Shown here in pieces: positions 7,857 through 15,508 of a stretch of DNA of 18,897 nucleotides. The stretch is from NCBI GenBank assembly GCA_001768675.1, contig MELN01000073.1, forward strand, positions 4,988 through 23,884, in the 5' to 3' direction. The DNA is from Actinobacteria bacterium RBG_16_64_13. Lineage in GTDB: Bacteria; Actinomycetota; Thermoleophilia; RBG-16-64-13. Each line of letters opens with the position of its first letter. Position 1 is the first letter of the stretch. The notes below the pieces were generated by a model. The model was given only the letters and a program-made list of their open reading frames with translations. It made no database searches and was not told the origin of the DNA. Made by a program: the position numbers and the translations under genes.

Positions 7857-9877
7857 CGGGGCGCTGGCCGGCCCCCGCTCGCGTCGCCGCGTAGCCGGGC
7901 GAGCTCGCGGGCCAGGTCTTTGACCTCGTCGCGTAGTTTAGCCGCGTATTCAAAGCGAAGGTCCTCGGCGGCCTCGAACATCTCTTCCTCCAGGGTGGCC
8001 ATGAGCCGCTCCAGCTCCTCAGCCGACATCTCCTCACCCCGTGCGGTCTTGCGCCGCTCCTTGTAGGGCACGCTGCCGCTGATGCCGAGCAGTTCGGCGA
8101 TATCGGAGACTGCCTTCACGATCGTCCGCGGCTCGATGCCGTGCTCCTCGTTGAAGACAAGCTGCGCGGCGCGGCGGCGGTCGGTCTCGGAGATGGCCCT
8201 CTCCATAGCCACGGTGCGCTTGTCCGCGTACATGATCACCGTGCCTTCCACGTTGCGGGCGGCCCGGCCGATGGTCTGTACGAGTGCGGTCTCTCCCCGC
8301 AAGAAGCCTTCCTTGTCCGCGTCGAGAATGGCGACGAGCGTCACCTCGGGAAGGTCGAGTCCCTCGCGCAGCAGGTTGATGCCCACCAGGACGTCCACCT
8401 CGCCCAGACGCAACTCGCGCACCACGCGGATGCGTTCGATGGTGTCCACCTCGGAATGCAGATAGCGGACACGAAAGCCCATCTCCAGAAGGTAGTCGGT
8501 CAGGTCTTCAGCCATCTTCTTGGTGAGAGTGGTGACCAGTGAGCGCTGGCCTTTGTCCACCCTCGCCCGAATCTCGTTCATGAGGTCGTCGATCTGGTGC
8601 TTGGTGGGCCGGACCTCCACCCGAGGATCCACCAGACCGGTGGGGCGCACCAACTGCTCCACCACCTGAGTCGACACCGAGGTCTCCCACGCGCCCGGCG
8701 TGGCCGAGACAAACACCAACTGTGGCGCCCGCTCGATGAACTCGTCGAAGCGCAAGGGGCGGTTGTCCAACGCCGAAGGCAGGCGGAAGCCGTGCTCCAC
8801 CAGCATGGTCTTGCGGCTGCGGTCGCCCTCGTACATGCCGTGCAGTTGCGGCACGGTCATGTGTGACTCGTCGATGAACACGAGGAAGTCTTTGGGAAAG
8901 AAATCGAGAAGAGTGTAGGGCGGTTCGCCCGGGCGCCGGCCGGCGAGGATGCGCGAGTAGTTCTCGATGCCGTTGCAGTAGCCCAACTCGCGCAGCATCT
9001 CCATGTCGTACTGGGTGCGCTGGCGCAGCCGGAAAGCCTCCAGCTGCTTGCCCTGGGCTTCGAGCTCGGCCACCCGCAGTTCCAGCTCATCGGCGATCTC
9101 CACCAGGGAGCGCTCGATGGCGTCCTCGGAGGTGACGAAGTGAGTGGCCGGATAGATCGCCACAGCCGGCAGCCGGGCCACGATCTCCTGGGTGAGAACG
9201 TCGACCTTGACGATCTCCTCTACCTGATCGCCCCACAGACTCACCCGTAGCGCGTGGTCGTCGTATGCAGGCCATACCTCGAAGCTGTCTCCGCGCACCC
9301 GGAATTTCCCGCGGACGAACCCCATGTCGTTGCGCTCATAGTGGATCTTGACCAGCTTGGCGAACACCTCGTCCCGGCTGATGTCGTCGCCCTGCTTGAG
9401 CAGTACTACCTGCCCCAGATACTCCTGCGGTGAGCCCAGTCCGTAGATACACGACACCGACGCGACTATCACGACGTCGTCGCGCATGAGCAGGTCGGAG
9501 GTCGCCGCGTGGCGGAGTCGATCGATCTCCTGGTTGATGGAGGAATCCTTCTCGATATACGTGTCGGTGGCCGGCAGGTAGGCCTCCGGCTGGTAGTAGT
9601 CGTAGTAGGAGACGAAATACTCCACGGCGTTCTCGGGGAGGAATTCGCGGAACTCATTGCAGAGCTGGGCCGCCAAGGTCTTGTTGGGAGCCATGACCAA
9701 AGCGGGCTTGCCCACCTGGGCGATGACGTTGGCCATGGTGAAAGTCTTTCCCGACCCGGTCACACCGAGAAGGGTCTGATAGCGATCGCCGCGCCTGACC
9801 CCGTCGACCAGGCGCGACACCGCCTGGGGCTGGTCGCCCTGCAGCTGGTACTCTGCGCGCAACTCGAACGGGCTCAC
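7853..9877 (-). CDS. uvrB: UvrABC excision nuclease subunit B
   Basis: Damage-verification helicase of bacterial nucleotide excision repair: it receives the lesion from UvrA and recruits UvrC. The 674-residue length is typical. Seen in order: GDQPQAVSRLV (Q-motif region, 14-24), Walker A GVTGSGKT (38-45), the beta-hairpin region YFVSYYDYYQPEAYLP (about 87-102), DE of motif II in VFIDESH, motif VFVSATP, GINLLREGLDLPEV, QTIGRAARN (motif VI), and a C-terminal UVR helix pair with the EEEMFEAAEDLRFEYAAKLR segment that binds UvrC. The GTG start at 9877 matches the family N-terminus (SPFEL...), but no Shine-Dalgarno is visible. An in-frame TGA, the stop of the preceding transglycosylase gene, lies 30 bases upstream. 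It is part of the rpsA-coaE-uvrB block. uvrA does not follow. Confidence 0.97.
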   Translation of the reverse strand: MSPFELRAEYQLQGDQPQAVSRLVDGVRRGDRYQTLLGVTGSGKTFTMANVIAQVGKPALVMAPNKTLAAQLCNEFREFLPENAVEYFVSYYDYYQPEAYLPATDTYIEKDSSINQEIDRLRHAATSDLLMRDDVVIVASVSCIYGLGSPQEYLGQVVLLKQGDDISRDEVFAKLVKIHYERNDMGFVRGKFRVRGDSFEVWPAYDDHALRVSLWGDQVEEIVKVDVLTQEIVARLPAVAIYPATHFVTSEDAIERSLVEIADELELRVAELEAQGKQLEAFRLRQRTQYDMEMLRELGYCNGIENYSRILAGRRPGEPPYTLLDFFPKDFLVFIDESHMTVPQLHGMYEGDRSRKTMLVEHGFRLPSALDNRPLRFDEFIERAPQLVFVSATPGAWETSVSTQVVEQLVRPTGLVDPRVEVRPTKHQIDDLMNEIRARVDKGQRSLVTTLTKKMAEDLTDYLLEMGFRVRYLHSEVDTIERIRVVRELRLGEVDVLVGINLLREGLDLPEVTLVAILDADKEGFLRGETALVQTIGRAARNVEGTVIMYADKRTVAMERAISETDRRRAAQLVFNEEHGIEPRTIVKAVSDIAELLGISGSVPYKERRKTARGEEMSAEELERLMATLEEEMFEAAEDLRFEYAAKLRDEVKDLARELARLRGDASGGRPAPR
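7855..7879 (+). terminator. Possible tetR hairpin inside the 3' end of uvrB
   Basis: AGCGGGG (7855-7861) and CCCCGCT (7873-7879) form a 7-base stem around an 11-base GC-rich loop. The repeat begins on the tetR stop codon and lies within the last codons of the convergent uvrB. No T-run follows. Since the two genes leave no intergenic space, any terminator must lie in coding sequence; this is the best candidate, but GC-rich DNA gives such repeats by chance. Confidence 0.3.
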
Positions 9878-9907
9878 GGCAGCAGGGCGCTCAGATCCAG
9901 CTGAAGG

Positions 9908-10579
9908 TCACGAGGCGTCGTCGATCCCGACAAAGGCATCCGGATAGATGCGGTAATAGAGGTCCAGGTAGCCTTGCACCCGCTCGACGAAATCCCTCGT
10001 TTCCCGGAACCGGATATCGTCCAACGTGAGCAGTCCGACCCCGCCCACCTCGTCGACCCACACTTGCACGGCGCCCTGGCCCGCATTGTACGCGGCCAAT
10101 GCCGGCAGGATCTCGTATCCGAAAGTCTCCAGCAGGTACCCCAGATAGCAGGCGCCCAGCTGGAGGTTGTCCCTGGGATCGGCCAGAACCGGGCGTGACC
10201 CGCCTTGCCAGGTGTTGAGTCCCGTGATCCACTCTGCCGTATCCGGCATGACCTGCATGAGGCCCACGGCCCCCGCCGACGAGACCGCCGCGGGGTCATA
10301 GCCGCTCTCGGTCTTGACCACAGCCGATACCAGGTATGGATTAAGCCCGTACTGCTCCGAAACCGCCGCGATCTCGGCGCGGTAGTGGATAGGAAAGATC
10401 TGCTCCGAGAACACGGGCACCACGGTCCTCCCGGTCACGATCAGGGCCGCGACGACCGCGATGATCACCAGAAGCGCCCCGTATACTGCCAGGCGTATCA
10501 CGCGGCGCCGGTGCCTCCGGCGAGTGAGTGTCTCGGACATGGCCCGATGATGCTCCCAAATCGAATGCTCCTCGTTCAC
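9908..10579 (-). CDS. Membrane-anchored lytic transglycosylase (GH23, Slt-type)
   Basis: Cleaves the peptidoglycan glycan chain with formation of 1,6-anhydro-muramic ends. It has 223 residues: a short basic cytoplasmic N-terminus (about 15-30), one membrane helix (about 29-50, probably an uncleaved anchor), then an extracytoplasmic SLT domain from about 64. The catalytic Glu91 lies in VKTESGYDP, followed by SSAGAVGLMQVMPDTA (100-115), AAYNAGQGAV (162-171) and ETRDFVERVQGYLDLY (193-208). The GTG start overlaps the TGA of coaE (GTGA), with GGAGGGCAG as ribosome-binding site, so it is translationally coupled to coaE. The cellular role could be in cell-wall turnover or spore/division remodelling; sequence does not decide. 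Confidence 0.9.
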   Translation of the reverse strand: MNEEHSIWEHHRAMSETLTRRRHRRRVIRLAVYGALLVIIAVVAALIVTGRTVVPVFSEQIFPIHYRAEIAAVSEQYGLNPYLVSAVVKTESGYDPAAVSSAGAVGLMQVMPDTAEWITGLNTWQGGSRPVLADPRDNLQLGACYLGYLLETFGYEILPALAAYNAGQGAVQVWVDEVGGVGLLTLDDIRFRETRDFVERVQGYLDLYYRIYPDAFVGIDDAS

Positions 10580-11193
10580 CTGCCCTCCTTGAGCAGCTCC
10601 GTCGCGCGGTCGTAGACCTCGCGCACGAATCCTCGCAGTCCGTCGAGATCGCCGTCGTTGAAGAAGGCCATATCGCTCCTTTGTACCCGAGTCTCACTGG
10701 AAGCCTGCATCGCCTCCAATTCGGAGAACTGGTCGAGATCGAAACGATGGGTGGAGCGCCGGCGGCGACTGTCCGCGCCCGCCTCCACGGTCACGATGAG
10801 ATCGAACAGGGCCTCGTGACCCGCTTCAAAAAGTAGAGGAACCTCACAGATTACCACCGTCCCCCCAGGAGCCTCCCGGAGACGACCCCGTATGTCCCTT
10901 GCGACCAGAGGGTGCACGAGGCCCTCGAGCCAGGCCAGCTCCTCGCGCTGTCCCCGCACCATCTCCGCCAGACGTGACCTGTCGATCGCCCCGTTCGCGT
11001 CCAACACATCGGGCCCGAAATGCGCCGCGACGCGGCCCGACACTTTAGAACGGGAGTAGAGGTCGTGGACCAGCCCATCGGCCGACAAGGTCAGAGCCCC
11101 AAGCTCCGCAAAAAGCGCCAGCGCCGTGCTCTTGCCCGCACCTATGCCGCCGGTGAGGCCTACGGCCACGATTCTGCGCCGCTCACGGCTCAT
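10576..11193 (-). CDS. coaE: Dephospho-CoA kinase
   Basis: Last step of coenzyme A synthesis: ATP-dependent phosphorylation of the 3'-OH of dephospho-CoA. At 205 residues it is normal in length. The P-loop GGIGAGKST is at 15-23, LSADGLVHDLY at about 36-46 carries the conserved substrate-binding Asp, and VPLLFEAG lies in the middle. The LID/C-terminal region is diverged compared with common CoaE proteins (Arg-rich DSRRRRSTHR, then RVQRSDMAFFNDGD). ATG at 11193 is preceded by TGGAGGT at good spacing. It sits between rpsA and the lytic transglycosylase, as coaE sits beside rpsA in mycobacteria, and shares a stop/start overlap with the transglycosylase gene. Confidence 0.93.
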   Translation of the reverse strand: MSRERRRIVAVGLTGGIGAGKSTALALFAELGALTLSADGLVHDLYSRSKVSGRVAAHFGPDVLDANGAIDRSRLAEMVRGQREELAWLEGLVHPLVARDIRGRLREAPGGTVVICEVPLLFEAGHEALFDLIVTVEAGADSRRRRSTHRFDLDQFSELEAMQASSETRVQRSDMAFFNDGDLDGLRGFVREVYDRATELLKEGR

Positions 11194-11208
11194 AATACCT
11201 CCAGAAAC

Positions 11209-11235
11209 ACGGGGAGCGCCCTGCGGCGCCCCCGT
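11209..11235 (-). terminator. Hairpin between rpsA and coaE, likely terminator or attenuator
   Basis: On the minus strand ACGGGG-GCGCC, a 4-base loop GCAG, and GGCGC-T-CCCCGT form an 11-base-pair stem with one bulged base, followed by GTTTCT. It lies 46 bases after the rpsA stop and just upstream of the coaE ribosome-binding site. It could end most rpsA transcripts, letting limited read-through into coaE, which fits the much higher expression expected of rpsA. Confidence 0.6.
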
Positions 11236-11280
11236 ATCATGCCTCGTATTCAGGCTTTCCAGTCTCTGGGCGCCGGCCTC

Positions 11281-12795
11281 TTATTCAGTATCGGCTGACT
11301 CGGCCGCCGCATTAGCGTCCGCTTTGGGCGCGGCGGCAAGCGCCTCCTCGGTCACTGCCGTCTCTTCGATCGCAGGAGCGGCTTCTTCCGCAGGTGCAGG
11401 TTCGGCCGCGGATGGGACCTCTTCCGCAGGCGCGATCTCTTCCGCAGGCGCGACCTCTTCCGCAGGCGCGACCTCTTCCGCGGGCGCGACCTCTTCCGCA
11501 GGCGCGACCTCTTCCGCAGGCGCACCTTCGGTCTCGCCGACCGTCTCGTCGCCCTGTGTGGACTCGGTCTCAGAAGCCCCTGCTACGGCCTCGTAGCCTT
11601 CGTCTTCGGCCCCTTCTTCACCCTCTTCAGCCATGGCATCTTCGTGGATGCGGTATTCCGGCTCCAAACGCTTCAGGCTGAGGGACAGCCGGCGGCGTTC
11701 GGGATCGATCTCGATGATCTTGACGTTGACTTCCTGTCCGGGACGGACGATCTCGGATGGATCTTCCACATGATGCTGAGCCAGCTCGGAGATATGGATA
11801 AGGCCTTCAACGCCTTCCTCGATCTCGACAAAAGCCCCGAACGACACCAGTTTGGTGACTTGGCCGTGCACGATCTCGTTGACCTGGCGATTCTCGAACA
11901 CCTGCTGCCACGGATCCTTCTGGGTCTGCTTCAGCCCCAGCGAGATACGCTGCCGGTCGCGGTCGATGTCGAGTACCCGCACTTCGACTTTCTGACCGAT
12001 GGTCAGCACTTCGGACGGATGATTGACATGGCTCCACGACAGCTCGGAGATATGGATGAGACCGTCGATGCCTTCCAGGTCGACGAAGGCCCCGAAGTCC
12101 ACGATGTTGGAGATGGTGCCCGTGACCAGATCGCCGACGTTCATACGGTCGAGGATCTGTTCGCGCGCTCCGCGGCGCTCCTCTTCAAGCACGGCCCGAC
12201 GGCTGAGGACCACGTTGTTGCGGAAGCGGTTGAGCTCGATCACGCGGCATTCCAGCGCTTGGCCCAGGAACTCGTCCAGCTCGGCCACGCGACGGATGTC
12301 GACGAGAGAGGCCGGCAGGAAGCCCCGCACCCCGAGGTCCAGAATAAGGCCGCCCTTGACCACTTCGATAACATTGCCGGTAACGGGCGTTCCTTCTTCG
12401 GCCGCTTTTTCGATACGCTGCCAGGCCCGCTCGAACCGGGCACGCTTGCGGGAAAGAATCAGCCTTCCATCGGCGTCTTCCTTGGTCAGAACCAGCGCGT
12501 CTACGATATCGCCGACCGACACTTCCTCCGAGGGGTCGACCGATTTCCGGATCGACAACTCGTTGGCAGGAACGACACCCTCACTCTTGTAGCCAATGTC
12601 GACCAGGACCTCGTCCTTGTCGACCCGGACCACGGTCCCGGTGACGATATCCCCCTCTTCGAACGTCATGATCGTGGCATCGTAGTTGGGAATCATCTTC
12701 CCATCTACCTCGATCATCAGCTCGTGGCCGCCTTGCAGTTTTTCTGCGCTTTCGTCGGTGGGCTGCACGTTGTCGTCGATCTGTTGGTCTGGCAT
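11281..12795 (-). CDS. rpsA: 30S ribosomal protein S1
   Basis: RNA-binding ribosomal protein that helps mRNA bind the 30S subunit. From the ATG at 12795 it has 504 residues with four S1 (OB-fold) domains at about 45-117, 135-201, 218-290 and 305-375; the last two carry the typical VDFGAFVDL and VSFGAFVEI. Four domains are usual in actinobacteria, against six in E. coli. The C-terminus (385-504) is acidic and low in complexity, with six consecutive APAEE(V/I) hexapeptides at 425-460. The ATG at 12795 has an AAGGAA site 11 bases upstream that is buried in a small hairpin. An in-frame ATG at 12855 would add 20 residues and lies almost exactly at the predicted transcription start, so a longer leaderless form cannot be excluded. 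Confidence 0.95.
   Translation of the reverse strand: MPDQQIDDNVQPTDESAEKLQGGHELMIEVDGKMIPNYDATIMTFEEGDIVTGTVVRVDKDEVLVDIGYKSEGVVPANELSIRKSVDPSEEVSVGDIVDALVLTKEDADGRLILSRKRARFERAWQRIEKAAEEGTPVTGNVIEVVKGGLILDLGVRGFLPASLVDIRRVAELDEFLGQALECRVIELNRFRNNVVLSRRAVLEEERRGAREQILDRMNVGDLVTGTISNIVDFGAFVDLEGIDGLIHISELSWSHVNHPSEVLTIGQKVEVRVLDIDRDRQRISLGLKQTQKDPWQQVFENRQVNEIVHGQVTKLVSFGAFVEIEEGVEGLIHISELAQHHVEDPSEIVRPGQEVNVKIIEIDPERRRLSLSLKRLEPEYRIHEDAMAEEGEEGAEDEGYEAVAGASETESTQGDETVGETEGAPAEEVAPAEEVAPAEEVAPAEEVAPAEEIAPAEEVPSAAEPAPAEEAAPAIEETAVTEEALAAAPKADANAAAESADTE
11416..11523 (-). repeat. Six tandem 18-bp repeats encoding APAEE(V/I)
   Basis: The 3' part of rpsA carries six head-to-tail 18-base units (plus-strand form about CGCGACCTCTTCCGCAGG) that encode APAEEV, APAEEI once. 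Units differ by only one or two bases, including silent changes, so the array looks recently expanded and may vary in length between strains. Confidence 0.9.
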
Positions 12796-12806
12796 GTAGT
12801 TTCTGT

Positions 12807-12822
12807 TTCCTTCCCAAAGGAA
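12807..12822 (-). promoter_or_regulatory. Hairpin burying the rpsA ribosome-binding site
   Basis: On the mRNA TTCCTT-TGGG-AAGGAA is a perfect 6-base stem with a 4-base loop. The 3' arm is the only good Shine-Dalgarno sequence for the ATG at 12795. S1 is known to repress translation of its own mRNA in E. coli through the leader structure; a similar role here is inference. Confidence 0.45.
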
Positions 12823-12863
12823 CGCGTAATTAAGCCGCGGCCTAACGCGGCTCATGTGCCGGT

Positions 12864-12891
12864 AGTATACCGAGGCCTATAGGAAAAGCAA
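12864..12891 (-). promoter_or_regulatory. rpsA promoter
   Basis: On the minus strand TTGCTT (12891-12886) and TATACT (12869-12864) are separated by 16 bases, giving a start near 12857-12855 and a leader of about 60 bases to the ATG at 12795. It lies in the 113-base gap between polA and rpsA, so rpsA can be expressed apart from glnA-polA. Confidence 0.6.
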
Positions 12892-12908
12892 ACGTCGGCT
12901 ATAGAAGC

Positions 12909-15503
12909 TCACTTGGCTGTTGCCCAGTCTGGTCCTATCCCGGCATCGACACACAACGGAGGCTGCATAGCGAAGGCGCCGGCCATCTCCTCCACAACCG
13001 CCGCACGGACCGGCTCGGCCTGGTCCTCGGGCACCTCGAAGACAAGCTCGTCATGCACCTGGAGCACGAGGTGCGATCCGAGGAAATCCCGCTCGAGTCG
13101 TTCATGACACCGGATCATTGCCACCTTGATGATGTCCGCGGCGCTGCCCTGGATGACGGAGTTGACAGCCAGCCGCTCCCCCAGCGACCGCTCTTGGAAG
13201 CTGCCGGAAGCTAGCTCGGGAATCGGCCGCCTGCGCCCGAAGACAGTGGCGACGTACCCTTGCCGCCGGGCCAGCTCGATGGTCGCCTCGATGAAGGCCT
13301 TCACCCGAGGCAGCCGTTGGAAGTACCGCTCGATGTAGGCAGCGGCTTCTTCGCGATCTATGCCAAGGTTCTGACCCAGCCCGAAAGCCGAGATGCCGTA
13401 CATGATGCCGAAATTGACGGCCTTGGCATACCTACGGTGCGTGGTGTCGACCCCGTCCTCAGGCAACCCGAAGACCTCCGCCGCCGTCCTGGTGTGGATG
13501 TCCTCTCCGCGCGCGAACGCTTCGAGCAGCGCGGTCTCCCCCGACAGGTACGCCATGATGCGCAGCTCGATCTGCGAGTAATCGGCGACCACCAATAGAT
13601 GACCGGCAACGGCCGTGAAGCACTGCCTGATCTGGGCTCCCAGGGCCGTCCGGACGGGGATGTTCTGCAGGTTGGGATCGCTCGACGACAGCCGTCCGGT
13701 AGCCGCGACGGTCTGGTTGAACGTGGTATGCAGCCGGCTGGTAACAGGATCGACGACCTGCGGGAGGGCCAGCAGATAGGTAGACATGAGTTTGGATAGT
13801 TCACGGTGATTGAGCAGGTGACACACGATCGGATGGCTGTCGCGAAGAGCCTCCAGCGTCTTGGCGTCGGTGGAGTAGCCGGTCTTCGTCTTGCGCTGAC
13901 GCGCCAGCCCGAGGCGCTCGAAAAGGACACGGCCTAGTTGCTGTGGCGAGCCAAGGTTGAACTGCTCGCCCGCCAACTCGTATATGGAGGATTCGAGCCC
14001 CTCCATCTGGTCTTGGATCTTGCCTGTGATCTCGCCCAAGCGGTAGCAATCCAAGTGGATCCCCACCTGCTCCATCGCGATGAGCACCCGCGTCAGAGGT
14101 AGCTCGATGGTCCGGAACAGTTCCCACATCCCTTGGTCGCGCAGGCATTGCTCTTGCCCCGTCGCCACGGGTACCACCAGCGCGGCCGTGACCGCCCCGG
14201 GCTCGATCGGACCCACAGGCTGCCCGACGCCGGCCTCGCCGGCCAGTTCCTCCAGGCGGTACTCCCTCCGCCCCGGGGCGAGCAGGTAGGCGGCCAAATA
14301 CGTGTCATGTCCCGCTTGGTCCAGCAGCCGGTGCAGCGTCGGCGCGGCCTTGAGGTCGTGGCAGATCGCTCTGCTGCCGCCGAGCAGAGGCCGAAGAACC
14401 ACGGCGCGCTCGTCTGCTTCGTCCACGCGCACGAGAGTGAACTCTTTGTAGTCGTCCGGAGTGTTTCCCGGGCCGGCCTGGGCGAGCCAGAGGCGCCCCT
14501 GAGCAGCCGCGAGCCCGATGGCGCCGGACCAGTCGAGAAGACCCTCGATCTCACCGGGCGCCGCAGGAAAGGGTCGAGCCGCCGGAAGAGACGAGCCGCC
14601 GGACCGCCGCCCTTGCGGCTCCGAAGCCTGCAGGAGCGGCGCTACCCGTCCCAGAAGCGTGCTGAACTCGAACCGGTCGAACAGCTCTTCGAGACTCTCG
14701 CGTTGGAGCTGATGGGGCATGACCTCCGCGGCGTTGATGTCGATGGGAGCGTCGTGTTCGAGAGATGCCAGACGCTTCGAGAGAAGCGCGAGCTCGCGAT
14801 GCTGGTGAAGCAACTCCCTCCTCTTGGCGCCGGGGACCTCGTCGGCGTGCGCCAGCACCTCCTCAAGCCCGCCGAACTGGGCCAGCAGCTGAGCCGCCGT
14901 CTTCTCCCCGATTCCGGGGATGCCGGGGATGTTGTCGGACGTGTCGCCTTTGAGTCCAATGAGGTCGGGTATGAGCCGGGGCGGCACCCCGAATCTCTCC
15001 TCGACCGCCGCCGCATCGTAGATCTTGACCTCAGACACTCCACGCGTGTTGGCCATGACGCTCACGTGCTCGCCCACCAACTGCAGCGCGTCCCGGTCAC
15101 CGGTGACGATCACCGTCTCGCGTCCGGCCGCCTCCGCCTGCCGAGCGAGAGTGGCCAGGATATCGTCGGCTTCGAACCCCGGGACGGCCAAGTTGACGCA
15201 TCCGAACGCGGACGACAGCTCGGTGAAGTAGGGCCATTGCTGGGAAAGCTGATCGGGCATCGGCTTGCGTTGGGCTTTGTACTCCTCGAACTCCTCGTGG
15301 CGGAAAGTCTTTTCTCGCGAGTCCCAGGCCACGATCACTTCCTCCGGACGGTAGTCCGCCAGTATCTTCACCATCATCAGGCAGAACCCGTACAGCGCAT
15401 TGGTGGGAAAGCCGCCCGACGTCGCGATCTCTTCCGGTAACGCGAAGAACGCGCGATAGGCGACGTTGTTGCCGTCGATCAAGAAGAGCGGGCCCTTGTC
15501 CAC
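12909..15503 (-). CDS. polA: DNA polymerase I
   Basis: Replication and repair polymerase that removes RNA primers and fills gaps. From the GTG at 15503 it has 864 residues. N-terminal 5' nuclease (about 1-290): LFLIDGNNVAYRAFF, GFEADDILATL, VTGDRDALQLV and LKGDTSDNIPGIPGIGEKTA. The middle 3'-5' exonuclease domain is degenerate: the expected DxE metal-binding motif is not seen (AIGLAAAQGRLWLA stands near there), so proofreading is probably lost, as in Taq. C-terminal polymerase domain: DYSQIELRIMAYLSG (motif A), RRYAKAVNFGIMYG (motif B, with Phe at the ddNTP-selectivity site) and VLQVHDELVFEVPE (motif C). I reject the upstream in-frame start at 15572, inside glnA; GTG at 15503 lies 5 bases after the glnA TAG, fits the family N-terminus and has GTAGGT upstream. 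Confidence 0.96.
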   Translation of the reverse strand: MDKGPLFLIDGNNVAYRAFFALPEEIATSGGFPTNALYGFCLMMVKILADYRPEEVIVAWDSREKTFRHEEFEEYKAQRKPMPDQLSQQWPYFTELSSAFGCVNLAVPGFEADDILATLARQAEAAGRETVIVTGDRDALQLVGEHVSVMANTRGVSEVKIYDAAAVEERFGVPPRLIPDLIGLKGDTSDNIPGIPGIGEKTAAQLLAQFGGLEEVLAHADEVPGAKRRELLHQHRELALLSKRLASLEHDAPIDINAAEVMPHQLQRESLEELFDRFEFSTLLGRVAPLLQASEPQGRRSGGSSLPAARPFPAAPGEIEGLLDWSGAIGLAAAQGRLWLAQAGPGNTPDDYKEFTLVRVDEADERAVVLRPLLGGSRAICHDLKAAPTLHRLLDQAGHDTYLAAYLLAPGRREYRLEELAGEAGVGQPVGPIEPGAVTAALVVPVATGQEQCLRDQGMWELFRTIELPLTRVLIAMEQVGIHLDCYRLGEITGKIQDQMEGLESSIYELAGEQFNLGSPQQLGRVLFERLGLARQRKTKTGYSTDAKTLEALRDSHPIVCHLLNHRELSKLMSTYLLALPQVVDPVTSRLHTTFNQTVAATGRLSSSDPNLQNIPVRTALGAQIRQCFTAVAGHLLVVADYSQIELRIMAYLSGETALLEAFARGEDIHTRTAAEVFGLPEDGVDTTHRRYAKAVNFGIMYGISAFGLGQNLGIDREEAAAYIERYFQRLPRVKAFIEATIELARRQGYVATVFGRRRPIPELASGSFQERSLGERLAVNSVIQGSAADIIKVAMIRCHERLERDFLGSHLVLQVHDELVFEVPEDQAEPVRAAVVEEMAGAFAMQPPLCVDAGIGPDWATAK

Positions 15504-15508
15504 GTGAC

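Noticed and set aside
11416..11530. Short regular repeats that could suggest a CRISPR array
   Set aside because: The 18-base units are contiguous without spacers and keep the rpsA reading frame; they are coding repeats.
12877..12904. Repeated CTATAG, 22 bases apart, around the rpsA -35 box
   Set aside because: Too short to distinguish from chance, and the first copy is just the promoter spacer.
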